Assembly (NCBI GenBank): GCA_907163375.1
Contig: CAJQUW010007950.1
Coordinates: 1-64,000 of the forward strand
Length of the DNA: 64,000 bases
Direction: 5' to 3'
Source of the DNA: Prostheceraeus crozeri
Lineage: Eukaryota; Platyhelminthes; Polycladida; Euryleptidae
The notes under the pieces are model-generated. The model was not told the DNA's origin. It did not search any database and saw nothing but the letters and a program-made list of their open reading frames with translations. A program made the position numbers and the translations under genes. Within the stretch, counting starts at the first letter, position 1; each line of letters begins with the position of its first letter. This document shows, one piece after another, positions 48,110-57,473 of the stretch.

Positions 48110-48300
48110 AAAAAAACGGCGAACACCCGACCAGCGCGCCCCCCCTCTGGAACGACAGAGGTTGTGGTCTGTCGTGGTGTGCCGGCCAGGTTGGTTCCCG
48201 TTCACAAAATGTTCGCTGACTCCCCCCCCTCTGGAACGGCAGAGTGTCGTGGTGGACTTGGGCGACCGCCAGGATTTGTCTTGAGGCTATAGTGTGTGAT
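48110..48300. repeat. GC-rich terminal-region direct repeats
   Basis: CCCCCCTCTGGAACGRCAGAG occurs twice (near 48,140 and 48,225), each followed by GTCGTGGTG-type text. It lies just inside the presumed left end of the Polinton and may belong to its terminal inverted repeat. No gene. Confidence 0.55.
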
Positions 48301-48354
48301 GTTTTTCGTGCAATCTGCTGAATGTTGGGTTGTAAAATGGGCTGTTTCGAGTGG

Positions 48355-49435
48355 AAGGAGTGCTCGGATGAGAAAACGGAGGCCAGATTCGGATTCAGCG
48401 TGAAATTCTGCATCGGTATGGTGAATTTGAACGCAATCGGAGAGAAAAATTTTCGCTGACGTCCCCCCCCCCTCGGGAGAGCTCGCTTCGATTTTGGCTT
48501 CCAGTGGACGGATTTTGTCGTGCCATAGCTCGTTTGAAAGCTAAGAGTGAGACAAATTCAGTGAAACAAACGGCTTGTTCATATCTGTCTTCGTTTAGAT
48601 GTGAGACGCAATTTAAGATTTTGGGACATTGGCGAAAAACGACAGAGTTAGAATTTGGGACGTTTTGGACTGTAGCTTCAAAACGAAGCATCGGATTGGA
48701 AAACGGATTTCAGATTTGGATTCAGCGTGAAATTCTCTATCTGTATGGTGAGTTTCAAGGCAATCGGCGAGAAAAAATTTTCAACATTTTTCGAAAAAAC
48801 GACAGAGTTAGAATGTGGGACGTTTTGGTCTCTAGCGCCCAAACGAACCATCGGATGGGAAAACGGAGGCCAGATTCGGATTCAGCGTGAATTTCTGCAT
48901 CGGTATGGTGAATTTGAACGCAATCGGAGAGAAAAATTTTCGCTGACGTCCCCCCCCCTCGGGAGAGCTCGCTTCGATTTTGGCTTCCAGTGGACGGATT
49001 TTGTCGTGCCATAGCTCGTTTGAAAGCTAAGAGTGAGACAAATTCAGTGAAACAAACGGCTTGTTCATATCTGTCTTCGTTTAGATGTGAGACACCATTT
49101 AAGATTTTGGGGCATTGGCGAAAAACGACAGAGTTAGAATTTGGGACGTTTTGGACTCTAGCTTCAAAACGAAGCATCGGATTGGAAAACGGATTTCAGA
49201 TTTGGAATCAGCGTGAAATTCTCTATCAGCATGGTAATTTTCAGGTCAATCGGAGATTTTGAAGTCAATCGGAGAGAAAAATTTTCAACATTTTTCGAAA
49301 AAACGACAGAGTTAGAATTTTTGCGATGGCTGCCTTCTGTGGACCCAAAACGAAGCATCGAATGGGAAAACGGAGGCCAGATTCGGATTCAGCGTCAAAT
49401 TCTACATGGAAATGGTGTATTTCCAGCTCAATCGG
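48355..49435. repeat. 487-bp tandem repeat with inner subrepeats at the Polinton left end
   Basis: CATCGGTATGGTGAATTTGA recurs at 48,411 and 48,898, a 487-bp period, and GGGAGAGCTCGCTTCGATTT recurs likewise; a partial third unit ends near 49,430. Within each unit a smaller module (ACGACAGAGTTAGAAT, then GATTCAGCG, then CAATCGG) repeats at 48,640, 48,799, 49,126 and 49,302. Frames on both strands here are by-products of the repetition. The array sits directly ahead of the first promoter. Confidence 0.9.
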
Positions 49436-49511
49436 AGCACTAGAACCGGAGATAGACGGGTTTTTAGTGTTTGGATGATGGGTATTACGTCATCAGCTGA
49501 TCGCCACACAC

Positions 49512-49519
49512 TATATAAG
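49512..49519 (+). promoter_or_regulatory. TATA box of the coiled-coil gene
   Basis: TATATAAG lies in CACTATATAAGCTGGG. A start site about 30 bp downstream would give a short leader ending at the splice donor AAAG-GTAGGT (49,568). The matching acceptor is CTTTACAG at 50,221-50,228. The same box type precedes two other genes of the element. Confidence 0.6.
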
Positions 49520-50296
49520 CTGGGAACCGACAGAGACTTTTCATTTAGAGGAGAGCGATTGTCAAAGGTAGGTCGTTTCTCTGAGCTCCGATGATAGCTT
49601 CGGACATTCCAAATTCCGAGTTTCTGTGAGAAACCGACTTAGAAAATTTCATTGCTGATATCAGCTAAGCCGTCAGACTTAGAGGTTCGCCAGGAGATGG
49701 CCTTCGTCTCCAGGCCATAAAAGACTCCAAAACTTTAAAGGCTTGTAACTTTGCTTCTACAAGTCCGTTTGACTTGATTCAAAAAAGGTTCGGTCACTAG
49801 TGACCTGCCCTAAGTGATAGACTACTTATGAAATTTCATAAGTAGTGCTAAAAAATTGAAAAATTAAAATTCACTAGTTTTGGAGGTTTTCTGGGGTTTT
49901 CGACCCTGCTGAATTCAACTAAGACATTTATAAAGTTGTGGGAGGCGAGCTTCGGCTTGGAATTTGCAACCTTTGTAAACAATCCACTGATTTTCATGTC
50001 AAAATCGGGGTCCGGATACCAACACAGTGATATGACGCACGCTCTGTCCGCGCCAGGTTGGATTTGTGGGTCGAGGCCTTGCAGTTGGGATAAGATCCCC
50101 TCTGAGTAATGCCTGTAACGGATTCAAAGGTTCGACACTTTCCACCAATCTCGCAATTTAGCTGTATGATTACAAAAATGACTGCCAATGTTGCCTGTTA
50201 GTAATTCTAATTCATCCTTCCTTTACAGATACATAAGTTACAAAATGGGAGGCAACTCAAAATTTTTATTTAAAAAGTGCTCTTGCGGAGAAATAA

Positions 50297-51337
50297 AGAG
50301 GTGGCGAATTCAAACGCCACATTAACAAGTATAAGAATACTCCTCACTTTCACAAGGAAAGAGCCGTTATTTCCGGCTCTACACATTGCCTGAAATTTTT
50401 AAAAGGCAAGGAGCATGAGGAATTCTACATCGCCCACGCCGAATGTCCGCTCAAAAAGGCTAACAATTATATAACATCAGACATCGGCAAAGTGATCGCA
50501 CCCTTCTTCAACGAAGAAACAGTCGATCTAGACGCAGCACTACAAGAGGCTATTGCAACAATTTTGGAACCTGTTACTTCGGTCACTCCGTCATCGACAG
50601 CAGAAGAGAAGGCCCCACTAAGCGATTTGGACTGCTCAGATGACTCCGATTCTGAGGAGGTCGTCATCACTAAAAACGCGGAAGAGATAGGAAAACTGAC
50701 AAATCAGTCTTCCCCGAAAAAGAAAGTGATCGCACCTTCCCCAGTAAAGAAGGGGATTAAGCAGCAGATGAACAGCTGGAATAAGGATGAGCAGATCGCA
50801 AAAGTGAGCCAGGAATATGCACTCACGAAACTAAAAGATGAACTCACTCGTTACAAAAACGAATGTTCGGCCCTTAGGGATGTCAATTTCCACCTGAAGG
50901 GTCAGGTAGCCGAGATTCGGGCCCTCAAGACCCAAGTAATTAACTTAGAACCTTTCCGCGAAAGGGCGCTTGCCAGCGAAAAACGAGTTGAAGAGCAGGC
51001 GACTTACATAAAATCACTAAAAGTTCAGGAAGAGGTGTCAAATTTAAAAATTGAGCAACTTAAGACTAGCCTGACTGAGAGTCAGAAGAAAGAAGAGAGA
51101 CGAACAACGCTCCACATTCCCATCATCAAGAGCAGAATCGTCGACAGCGTCATCCTCGAGAGTGAGGACTTGGATGCTACATTCGAGTGCTACGAGGGAG
51201 CAATGGCGGAGATGCGCTGTCTCCATGTCTCCATCAAGCATGATGGCGAAATAAAGGAGCTGCGCCACCGGAAGCGAAAACTGCCGGCCAAGTACTTACC
51301 TCAACCATCACCATCGAAGGGGTCGCGAACCGGTTAA
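50297..51337 (+). pseudogene. Unrecognised acidic coiled-coil protein of the Polinton (start unresolved)
   Basis: An open stretch running to a stop at 51,337. Near its start are Cys/His-containing words (EFKRHINK, HFHKERAV, STHCL) that could be part of a zinc finger. Then comes an acidic serine patch (LSDLDCSDDSDSEE), a lysine/proline linker (SPKKKVIAPSPVKKG), and long heptad coiled coil (LTRYKNECSALRDVNFHLKG through KTSLTESQKKEERR). The C-terminus is basic (LRHRKRKLPAKY). A TATA box and a spliced leader lie upstream, and an intron in the 3' UTR (donor 51,350, acceptor ending 51,411) is followed by a histone-like stem-loop. I do not recognise the family. A regulator or scaffold is plausible. 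At least one break is suspected near the N-terminus. Confidence 0.5.
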
Positions 51338-51411
51338 ATTTCTCTTATGGTAAGTTAATATCATCTCTATCACTTGAATAAATTTTCATCTATTTTTCCT
51401 TCTATTTTCAG

Positions 51412-51560
51412 ATACGACGAGAACGAACCAACGGCTCTCTTAAGGGCCAACATGGGGCAAGATATGATAGAACCTCCACGCGGTTTGCCCTGGGCAGTCT
51501 TTAGACTGGCGAATACTATCATTAAGTTGAATCTGCTATCAGTCAACTTGAACGTTACAT
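51412..51560 (+). repeat. Direct repeat, copy 1 (3'-end module, about 130 bp)
   Basis: This segment recurs at 51,893-52,041 with a few substitutions. Shared words: CGAGAACGAACCA, CACGCGGTTTGCCCTGGGCA, CTGGCGAATACTAT and CAGTCAACTTGAACGTT. Each copy lies just after a gene and starts with the histone-like stem-loop, so a whole 3'-end module has been duplicated. Confidence 0.9.
51433..51467 (+). terminator. Histone-mRNA-like 3' stem-loop and downstream box (copy 1)
   Basis: GGCTCTCTTAAGGGCC folds as a six-base stem (GGCTCT with AGGGCC, one G-T pair) and a four-base loop CTTA. This matches the replication-dependent histone 3' hairpin (GGYYYU, 4-nt loop, ARRRCC), except that the first loop base is C rather than the usual U. 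AACATGGGGCAAGATATGA follows, with GCAAGA about eight bases after the stem where histone genes have CAAGAAAGA. It lies in the last exon of the coiled-coil gene. Confidence 0.6.
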
Positions 51561-51573
51561 CACATTAGAGGGG

Positions 51574-51580
51574 TATATAA
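51574..51580 (+). promoter_or_regulatory. TATA box of the 88-codon gene
   Basis: TATATAA in GGGGTATATAAACCAC. The start codon at 51,613 is 33 bases after the box end, so the leader would be only a few to about ten bases long. This compact layout resembles histone genes and small viral genes. Confidence 0.6.
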
Positions 51581-51612
51581 ACCACTACCTCTCATTTCAT
51601 TTCATTTCAATC

Positions 51613-51879
51613 ATGGAGACACCAAACGCTGCAGTCAACTCTCCTCGCGGACCGCAGTTAAGACCGCGAAATTTATTTAATGAATTTGCTAGAATAGAGG
51701 AGCAACACAGAGTCCACAACAATCTTGCTCAGATTGGCAATGCGATGACAGCAACTGTTGCCAATCCAATGGAATGGCGCTACATTCCACCCTCCACTCA
51801 CATACCAACTAGCATTGAAGTCGACACTGCTGAGGTTGAACGGTTTCGACTCTCTCTCAGCAGAATCGGTATGGAGTAA
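51613..51879 (+). CDS. Small unrecognised Polinton protein (88 aa)
   Basis: A single-exon open frame with its own TATA box and a histone-like stem-loop 34 bases after the stop. The start is the first ATG after the box. Composition: proline/arginine-rich N-terminus (NSPRGPQLRPRNLFNEFARI), a short helical stretch (EEQHRVHNNLAQIGNAM), then WRYIPPSTHIPTSIEV and a final helix AEVERFRLSLSRIG. No known domain, signal peptide or membrane segment. The gene lies between the coiled-coil gene and the polymerase. Complete promoter-to-terminator context makes it likely real. Confidence 0.6.
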   Translation: METPNAAVNSPRGPQLRPRNLFNEFARIEEQHRVHNNLAQIGNAMTATVANPMEWRYIPPSTHIPTSIEVDTAEVERFRLSLSRIGME

Positions 51880-51892
51880 GATTGCTGATGAC

Positions 51893-52041
51893 GACTCCCG
51901 AGAACGAACCACCGGCTCTCTTAAGGGCCACCATGGGGCAAGACATGATAAAACCTGCACGCGGTTTGCCCTGGGCAGTCTTCGGACTGGCGAATACTAT
52001 TATTAAGTTGAATCTGCTATCAGTCAACTTGAACGTTGCAA
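51893..52041 (+). repeat. Direct repeat, copy 2 (3'-end module)
   Basis: Second copy of 51,412-51,560, beginning about 14 bases after the stop of the 88-codon gene. It starts CGAGAACGAACCACCGG and ends CAACTTGAACGTT. Roughly nine of ten or more bases match the first copy. Confidence 0.9.
51914..51947 (+). terminator. Histone-mRNA-like 3' stem-loop and downstream box (copy 2)
   Basis: The same 16-base hairpin GGCTCTCTTAAGGGCC, 34 bases after the stop codon, followed by ACCATGGGGCAAGACATGAT. The ACCA immediately after the stem is exactly the histone flank (ACCA/ACCCA), and CAAGA stands where the U7-binding box would be. No AATAAA is present between the stop and this point. Confidence 0.65.
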
Positions 52042-52620
52042 ATGAAGTTCGGTGTAATACTTCCTTTCGACGGGCGTTCCTGTAAAGGGCGGCGGTGAAA
52101 CCCGTAGCTATGTATACCGCAAGGGACATTCGGCAATGGACAATCTTGTTAAACCTCTCTGCGTCATGTTTGCAAGTGATTGCCTCTGTCTCAACGTAGT
52201 ATGCATTCGCGCCAGGGCGACATTTAGCCAACTGTCGAAGGTTGCCTAAAACTTTCCATTGCATACGTTATGAGAACCATGAGTTCTACCTGCCTCTATC
52301 AATGAGACGAATTGATGAATGGAATGAAATGGGAGGACACTCACGCGCCACACGCAACATAACACACTTCTCTCTTCCGTAGTCTAACAAGCTCTTTACA
52401 CATGGATCGCAGTCGATTGCTATCCCAGAATCATGTAAGCTATCTTAATTTTATCTAACACTATTTCATCTACCATTATCGCCCATATGAAATGTTATAA
52501 GAATTGCAAGTTAAACTAAGTGTGCTACTATTTCCAAATGAAAAAGTATACATTGTTAAATCATCCACTGAAGCCCCATTCAAGTAAGTCAGTATGAAAG
52601 CAAAGATAATATGAAATAAA
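52042..52620. other. Intergenic stretch with an unassigned minus-strand frame
   Basis: A minus-strand frame from 52,264 to 51,857 (MQWKVLGNLRQLAKCRPGAN at its start) crosses the direct-repeat copy 2; its second half is therefore the complement of the 3'-end module. No family is recognised and it may be spurious. A short plus-strand ATG segment at 52,402 runs into a possible donor CAT-GTAAGC at 52,434. Otherwise nothing. Confidence 0.3.
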
Positions 52621-52626
52621 AATTTA

Positions 52627-53076
52627 TTATGGCATATATTTCAAAAGGTCTTCATCATCAATATCGTCCCAGAGTCTGGGTTCACATAGATTACAAAAAC
52701 AGTTCACTTGTTTCAATCGTTCTTCCACTGCGAGCCTCACTTTGTCAATATACTCCCACTCCGCCGTAGTTCGTGGCTGGGAGTTAGGGGTGTACCACTC
52801 CCATAATTGGTGGAGGAATTTGGTGCTGGTGATCTCCATCACATCGTCAGTATCGTACTGGAGATACTTCCACCTCACGCCTGTTAAGTCGGGACACTCC
52901 TTATCACATACACTCTCCTCTTCCTCGTCCGCTGGTAATGACAACTTTCTGATATTGTCCAGTCGGTGGACCTTCTCTACCTTCCCCTTCGTTGGAGCGT
53001 TTGGTGCAACGAGCGCCTTTGGTGTTGAGCATGGAGAAGAGAATTTTGTGTTTGGTGTGGTCGGAGGGCTTGTCAT
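52627..53076 (-). CDS. Unrecognised acidic Trp-rich Polinton protein (149 aa)
   Basis: Open frame transcribed opposite to the polymerase. The N-terminus is Ser/Thr/Pro-rich and basic (TTPNTKFSSPCSTPK, KGKVEKVHRLDNIRK), then acidic (LPADEEEESVCDKECPDL). The C-terminal half is rich in tryptophan and aspartate (VRWKYLQYDTDDVME, LWEWYTPNSQ, TTAEWEYIDKVRLA), with CFCNLC as a possible metal-binding cluster. An AATAAA overlaps the stop codon. It shares a 100-130-bp upstream region with the polymerase gene, which contains CCAAT and a TATA box in the other direction. Family unknown; perhaps a regulator. Confidence 0.55.
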   Translation of the reverse strand: MTSPPTTPNTKFSSPCSTPKALVAPNAPTKGKVEKVHRLDNIRKLSLPADEEEESVCDKECPDLTGVRWKYLQYDTDDVMEITSTKFLHQLWEWYTPNSQPRTTAEWEYIDKVRLAVEERLKQVNCFCNLCEPRLWDDIDDEDLLKYMP

Positions 53077-53173
53077 GTTGACTGTGAATGATGACTTTGA
53101 AATGTTTTCTAATTCTTAAGTATCAACAAGCAACCAATCAGAATGAACAGCCAATGAATGATGAATACAAAAG

Positions 53174-53180
53174 TATATAT
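53174..53180 (+). promoter_or_regulatory. TATA box of the polymerase gene
   Basis: TATATAT in AAAAGTATATATGCAAAG, about 130 bases before the start codon at 53,310. It lies in the divergent region between the 149-codon gene and the polymerase. Confidence 0.55.
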
Positions 53181-53309
53181 GCAAAGTGACATTCGTGTCA
53201 TTTCACTCTGTCTTTGAGACGTATAAGTGAACTGCTCTCTCGTGAATTCCAAATTTGAGTGAAGTCTCTATCTTGTTGAAGTATCAAGCTTAAACATAAT
53301 TTCGTTCAA

Positions 53310-56300
53310 ATGGTAAGTTGAAAATTTCTTCACTCATATCCCTCAAACGTGTGGCTAATAGCATCTTCCTCAATTTCAGGCATCAACTTCATCACCAACG
53401 CCCTCCCTTCTCGAGGAAAGTTTAGAGTTGTTGAGTCAAGGTAGGTTGTAACAATACAGAGACTTGAACAGAGATGATAGAATGATTTCTCTTTCAGGTG
53501 ATACCAGTCCCATCTCGAGCGAGTCCATGTCAACATTGTCGCGGGAATGTAACGATCGGGAATGTGCTGACTGTGGGCACATCTTCACGAGGAAGCGTGA
53601 TCTCGTCCGACACATCAAGCGAGGTGTTTGTAGACCTAAGTCAGCATCAATCTCCGAAGGTGGGGATGATTCTGATAACGATGTCTCCTTTTCTTGCGAT
53701 TTATGCATTTAGTCTTTTGAGTCACCTTTTGAACTATCTTCACATAGACTTCGACATACACACAGTGATGATAGTTATACTAACAGCGCCTCCTCTATCC
53801 GACTCTCTGAAGTGTCGATAAATAATTTAGTGAGGAACTACCAGATGGAATCCTCAGAAACCATTACTGACTTTGAAGAATGGTTTCATCAAAATTCATC
53901 TTTGATTGGTGCGCTCTTCAACAATTTAACCAATTTTAGAATGAAGGCGCTCATCTATCTCAAAATAAAATATGCAAAAATCGACCACCATACTGGTCAA
54001 ATAGTAGAGAGGTTGGAGTTTCACATACCCTCCTCTCCTGCAACCGAAGTTGTAGACTGTGAGTCTTGGATAAATTTTCATATCCAGGGGTTAAAATTAA
54101 ACATGGATAAATTTAACGAGCGTGATAGTGGACTCGTTTTTGATGGTATTGAGACCGCCATGATTAAAATCACTTCATTAGAGAACTACTCTGGACGAGG
54201 CTCCTTTAAACTTCCGAAAAGTTTAAAAAATGAAACAGCAGTCATTTCTGTAGATTGCGAATCGCACTGTTTTAAGTATGCCGTCCTCTCCATTCTCCAC
54301 TATAATGATGTACAGAATAGCCGATACCGCAAGAGTAAGTATCAACAGTGGGAGAATGAATTAAAGTTTGATGACTGCAATAGTGAAGATATGAAAATTA
54401 AAGATATAGAAAAATTTGAAAAATTGAACATCAAAATAGTTCTCCATGTTTGGGAAAAGGGATTGAAGGGTGTCCGCTACAACTCGCGTTCGAGTTGTTA
54501 TGAGCACGTTGTCAACCTTTTATTAGTAAGACAGGATGATAGTGAGGAATGGCACTACTGCGGTATTCCCAAAATTTCTCGCTTATACCACCACCTAAGA
54601 AATTCTAGCTCATCAGAGATTTATTACTGTGACAGATGCATTCGCAACTTTAGGAGTAAAAATAAATTTGAAACTCATTACGAATGGTGTAAACGAGGTA
54701 AACTACAAATGGAGCGCATGCCCAAAGATAAGGAGTTTTCATATAGAGAGAATGGCGATGAACTAAGTCCTCTTCGTGTCATCTATGCTGACATCGAATG
54801 CTATATCGATGATATCATCCACAAGCCAGCAGCCATATCCTGCTATGAAGTATGGCATGACCATTTCCAAAATAGAAAAAATAAAATACACGTTTGGCAA
54901 GGTTAGGATTGTATTTACCAATTCCTACAATTCCTCGAACAGGCTGTAAAATTTCAACAAAAGTATGATGGTGAACTCTATCGCAGATCATTGCATATGA
55001 CAGCAGATGATCAAGCAAAATTTGATAGTTGCAACGTTTGCCCCAAATGTAGGAAAACATTTGATGATGATAAGATTAAGAAAGTGCGCGACCATCATCA
55101 CATCACTGGTAAATTTAGAAACGCACTATGTTCAAAATGCAATTTTTCACTTAGGATGAAACGGCGTACATTACCCGTCATTTTCCATAATTTCAAGGGC
55201 TACGACAGTCATATGATAATAAAAGGAGGTTTAGGTCAAATGAAAGAGTGGAAGCTTGATGTAATAGCACAAACGAGAGAGAAGTTTATGGCCATGACAG
55301 CAAAAGTGCCTGTCGATAAAACTAAAGAAAATAAGACGGTCTATTTTGATATAAAATTTTTAGATTCCTACCAATTTATGACTGCATCACTGGCCTCTCT
55401 CGTACAAAATCTAAAGTCTCTTCCACTAACACAAAATCTTAAGAAACAATATCCAAATCTAACCGATGAAGTCATCACACGGAAAGGAGTCTTTCCATAT
55501 GCATATTTTGATGCAATTAGTAAACTCGGCGAGACTTCTCTTCCGTCCATAGATAAACTTAAAAATGATTTGAGCGGTGCAGAATGTAAGACCGAAGATT
55601 ATGATCATGCACAAGATGCATGGATAAAATTTGACTGCCATACATTTGGCGAATATATGATTGCCTACCTTAAGTTAGATGTATTTTTGCTGGCTGATGT
55701 ATTTCAGGAGTTTCGACGAGTGGCATTAGAAGAAGATAAGTTAGATCCCGTCCACTTTTTCAGTCCGCCAGCCATGTCATTTAAGTCTGCTTTTAAAATT
55801 ACTAGTGAGACCATTCATCTCTTACAAGATCCAGAGATGTATCATTTATTTGAGCGAGGAATTCGCGGTGGTCTCACATTTGTAAATAAACATAGGTTAA
55901 AATCAAAATTAGTAGGCGATGATCAGACTCATCTTAAGTATTATGACCAAAATAATTTATATGGTAGTTCACTATCCAAACCACTCCCTCACTCTGAGTT
56001 TAGCTGGTTAGATGATAGTGAAATTCAGCATCTCTCCAACCCTTCTAACATACTAGCAATTCCAGATGAAGGTGATTGGGGATATTATTTTGAGATAGAT
56101 CTAATCTATCCAAATAATATTAAACATAATTCCGTAGATTTTCCACTCGCACCCGAATCAGGTGAAGTGACCAAAGATATGTTTTCCGACTTTATGAAAC
56201 AATTTCATAAAGATTTAGAATCATGCGGTCAACCCGACTATAAGCCTTGTCGCAAACTTTTACTCACCCAGTATGATAAGGAAAACTATATAGTCCACTT

Positions 56301-57294
56301 TAGCATCTTAAAATTTTATTTAGAAATGGGTATGATTTTAAAAAGAGTTCACCGCATTATTATATTTAGACAGAAAGCCTTCCTCAAACCATATATTGAT
56401 AGCAACAGCCAGAAATGTGCACTAGCCCAAAATAATTTCGAAAAAGATTTTTATAAGTATAAGAATAATAGTCTATTTGGTAAGACGATGGAGGATGTTA
56501 GAAAACGTGTAAACCATAAACTAGTCAATGATGTTACAAAATTTAAGAAATTGGTCTCATCACCTCTATTCATCGATAGAGACATTATCGATGAGGACCT
56601 TGTAGGTGTTAAAATGATAAAATCTGAAGTTGAGTTGTGCAAGACCATCTATATTGGTCAAGCTGTACTAGATTACTCTAAGCTTGAAATGTACCAACTC
56701 TTTTATAAAATGCTAAAACCATGTCCTCTCGTAAAAGAGGTTCGTTTGTTGGGTGGCGATACAGATAGTTTCTTCTTAGGTATTACCACTCAAAAAGATG
56801 TAAATTTCAATGAAGTAGGAAAATCTTTAGAAAGATATTTTGATACATCAAATTATCCTACTGATCACCCACTCTACTCCATCAAAAATAAGGCAAAACT
56901 TGGCTGCTTTAAGGATGAGACAGCAGGGAAGGAAATAGATGAAATGATTCTCCTCCGTCCAAAAATGTACAGTATGAAATTAAAGGATAGCGACGATAGT
57001 ATTAAGCGTGCTAAAGGCATATCAAGATCATTGGTCTCTAACATGAAACATAAAAATTTCAGGAAAGCCTATAGAAATAAAAATATAACGTTTGTCAATA
57101 TGACAATCTTAAAATCTAAGTCGCATGAGATCAAAAGTCATACTTTTAGGAAACGGGCGCTTTCAGCATGGGAGGATAAGAGGTGCTGGTTAGAACACAA
57201 CATATCTCTTCCACATGGACATCCTGACACAAACATACCACCACCCAAAAGAATTAAACTCACACTACCACATTCAGGAGACGTCTTAGCATAA
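53310..57294 (+). pseudogene. Protein-primed family B DNA polymerase (Polinton pPolB)
   Basis: Replicates the element's linear DNA from a protein primer. Short canonical introns follow the start: ATG-GTAAGT (53,313-53,379) and CAAG-GTAGGT (53,441-53,497). The N-terminal region has a C2H2 finger (CADCGHIFTRKRDLVRHIK), and near 54,625 a second Cys/His motif (YYCDRCIRNF, HYEWC). Exonuclease motifs: YADIECYID at about 54,784, FHNFKGYDSHMI at 55,183, YLKLDVFLLADVF at 55,666. An HNH-like DHHHITGKFRNALCSKCN lies at 55,090. Polymerase motifs: YDQNNLYG at 55,942, KNNSLFGK at 56,461, GGDTDSFF at 56,754. Catalytic aspartates look kept. The fossil has about three breaks, all in its N-terminal half. AATAAA follows at 57,453. 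Confidence 0.9.
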
Positions 57295-57444
57295 TCATCC
57301 TTAACTTAGTATTTTTATGTTGATTTCTGTAGATAAACATTGCTGTTTTATGTATCGCATGAGATCGTTTCTTCCTTGTGAATATATGCCTATAGTCAGC
57401 CCATTCCCCCTATATCTGTGAAAAGACTTTTTCATATACATATT

Positions 57445-57458
57445 TTTATTTCAATAAA
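57445..57458. terminator. Back-to-back polyadenylation signals
   Basis: TTTATT (minus-strand AATAAA, 57,445-57,450) and AATAAA (57,453-57,458) lie two bases apart, serving the convergent polymerase gene and the minus-strand structural gene. The two mRNAs would overlap at their 3' ends. Confidence 0.65.
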
Positions 57459-57473
57459 CATATCACAATGACT

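Noticed and set aside
48395-49440. Several overlapping reading frames of 60-140 codons on both strands
   Set aside because: They repeat with the 487-bp unit and appear on both strands, so they are by-products of the tandem repeat. No domain is visible.
51857-52264. Minus-strand 135-codon frame
   Set aside because: Half of it is the complement of the duplicated 3'-end module, and no promoter or family was found. Left as an unassigned frame.
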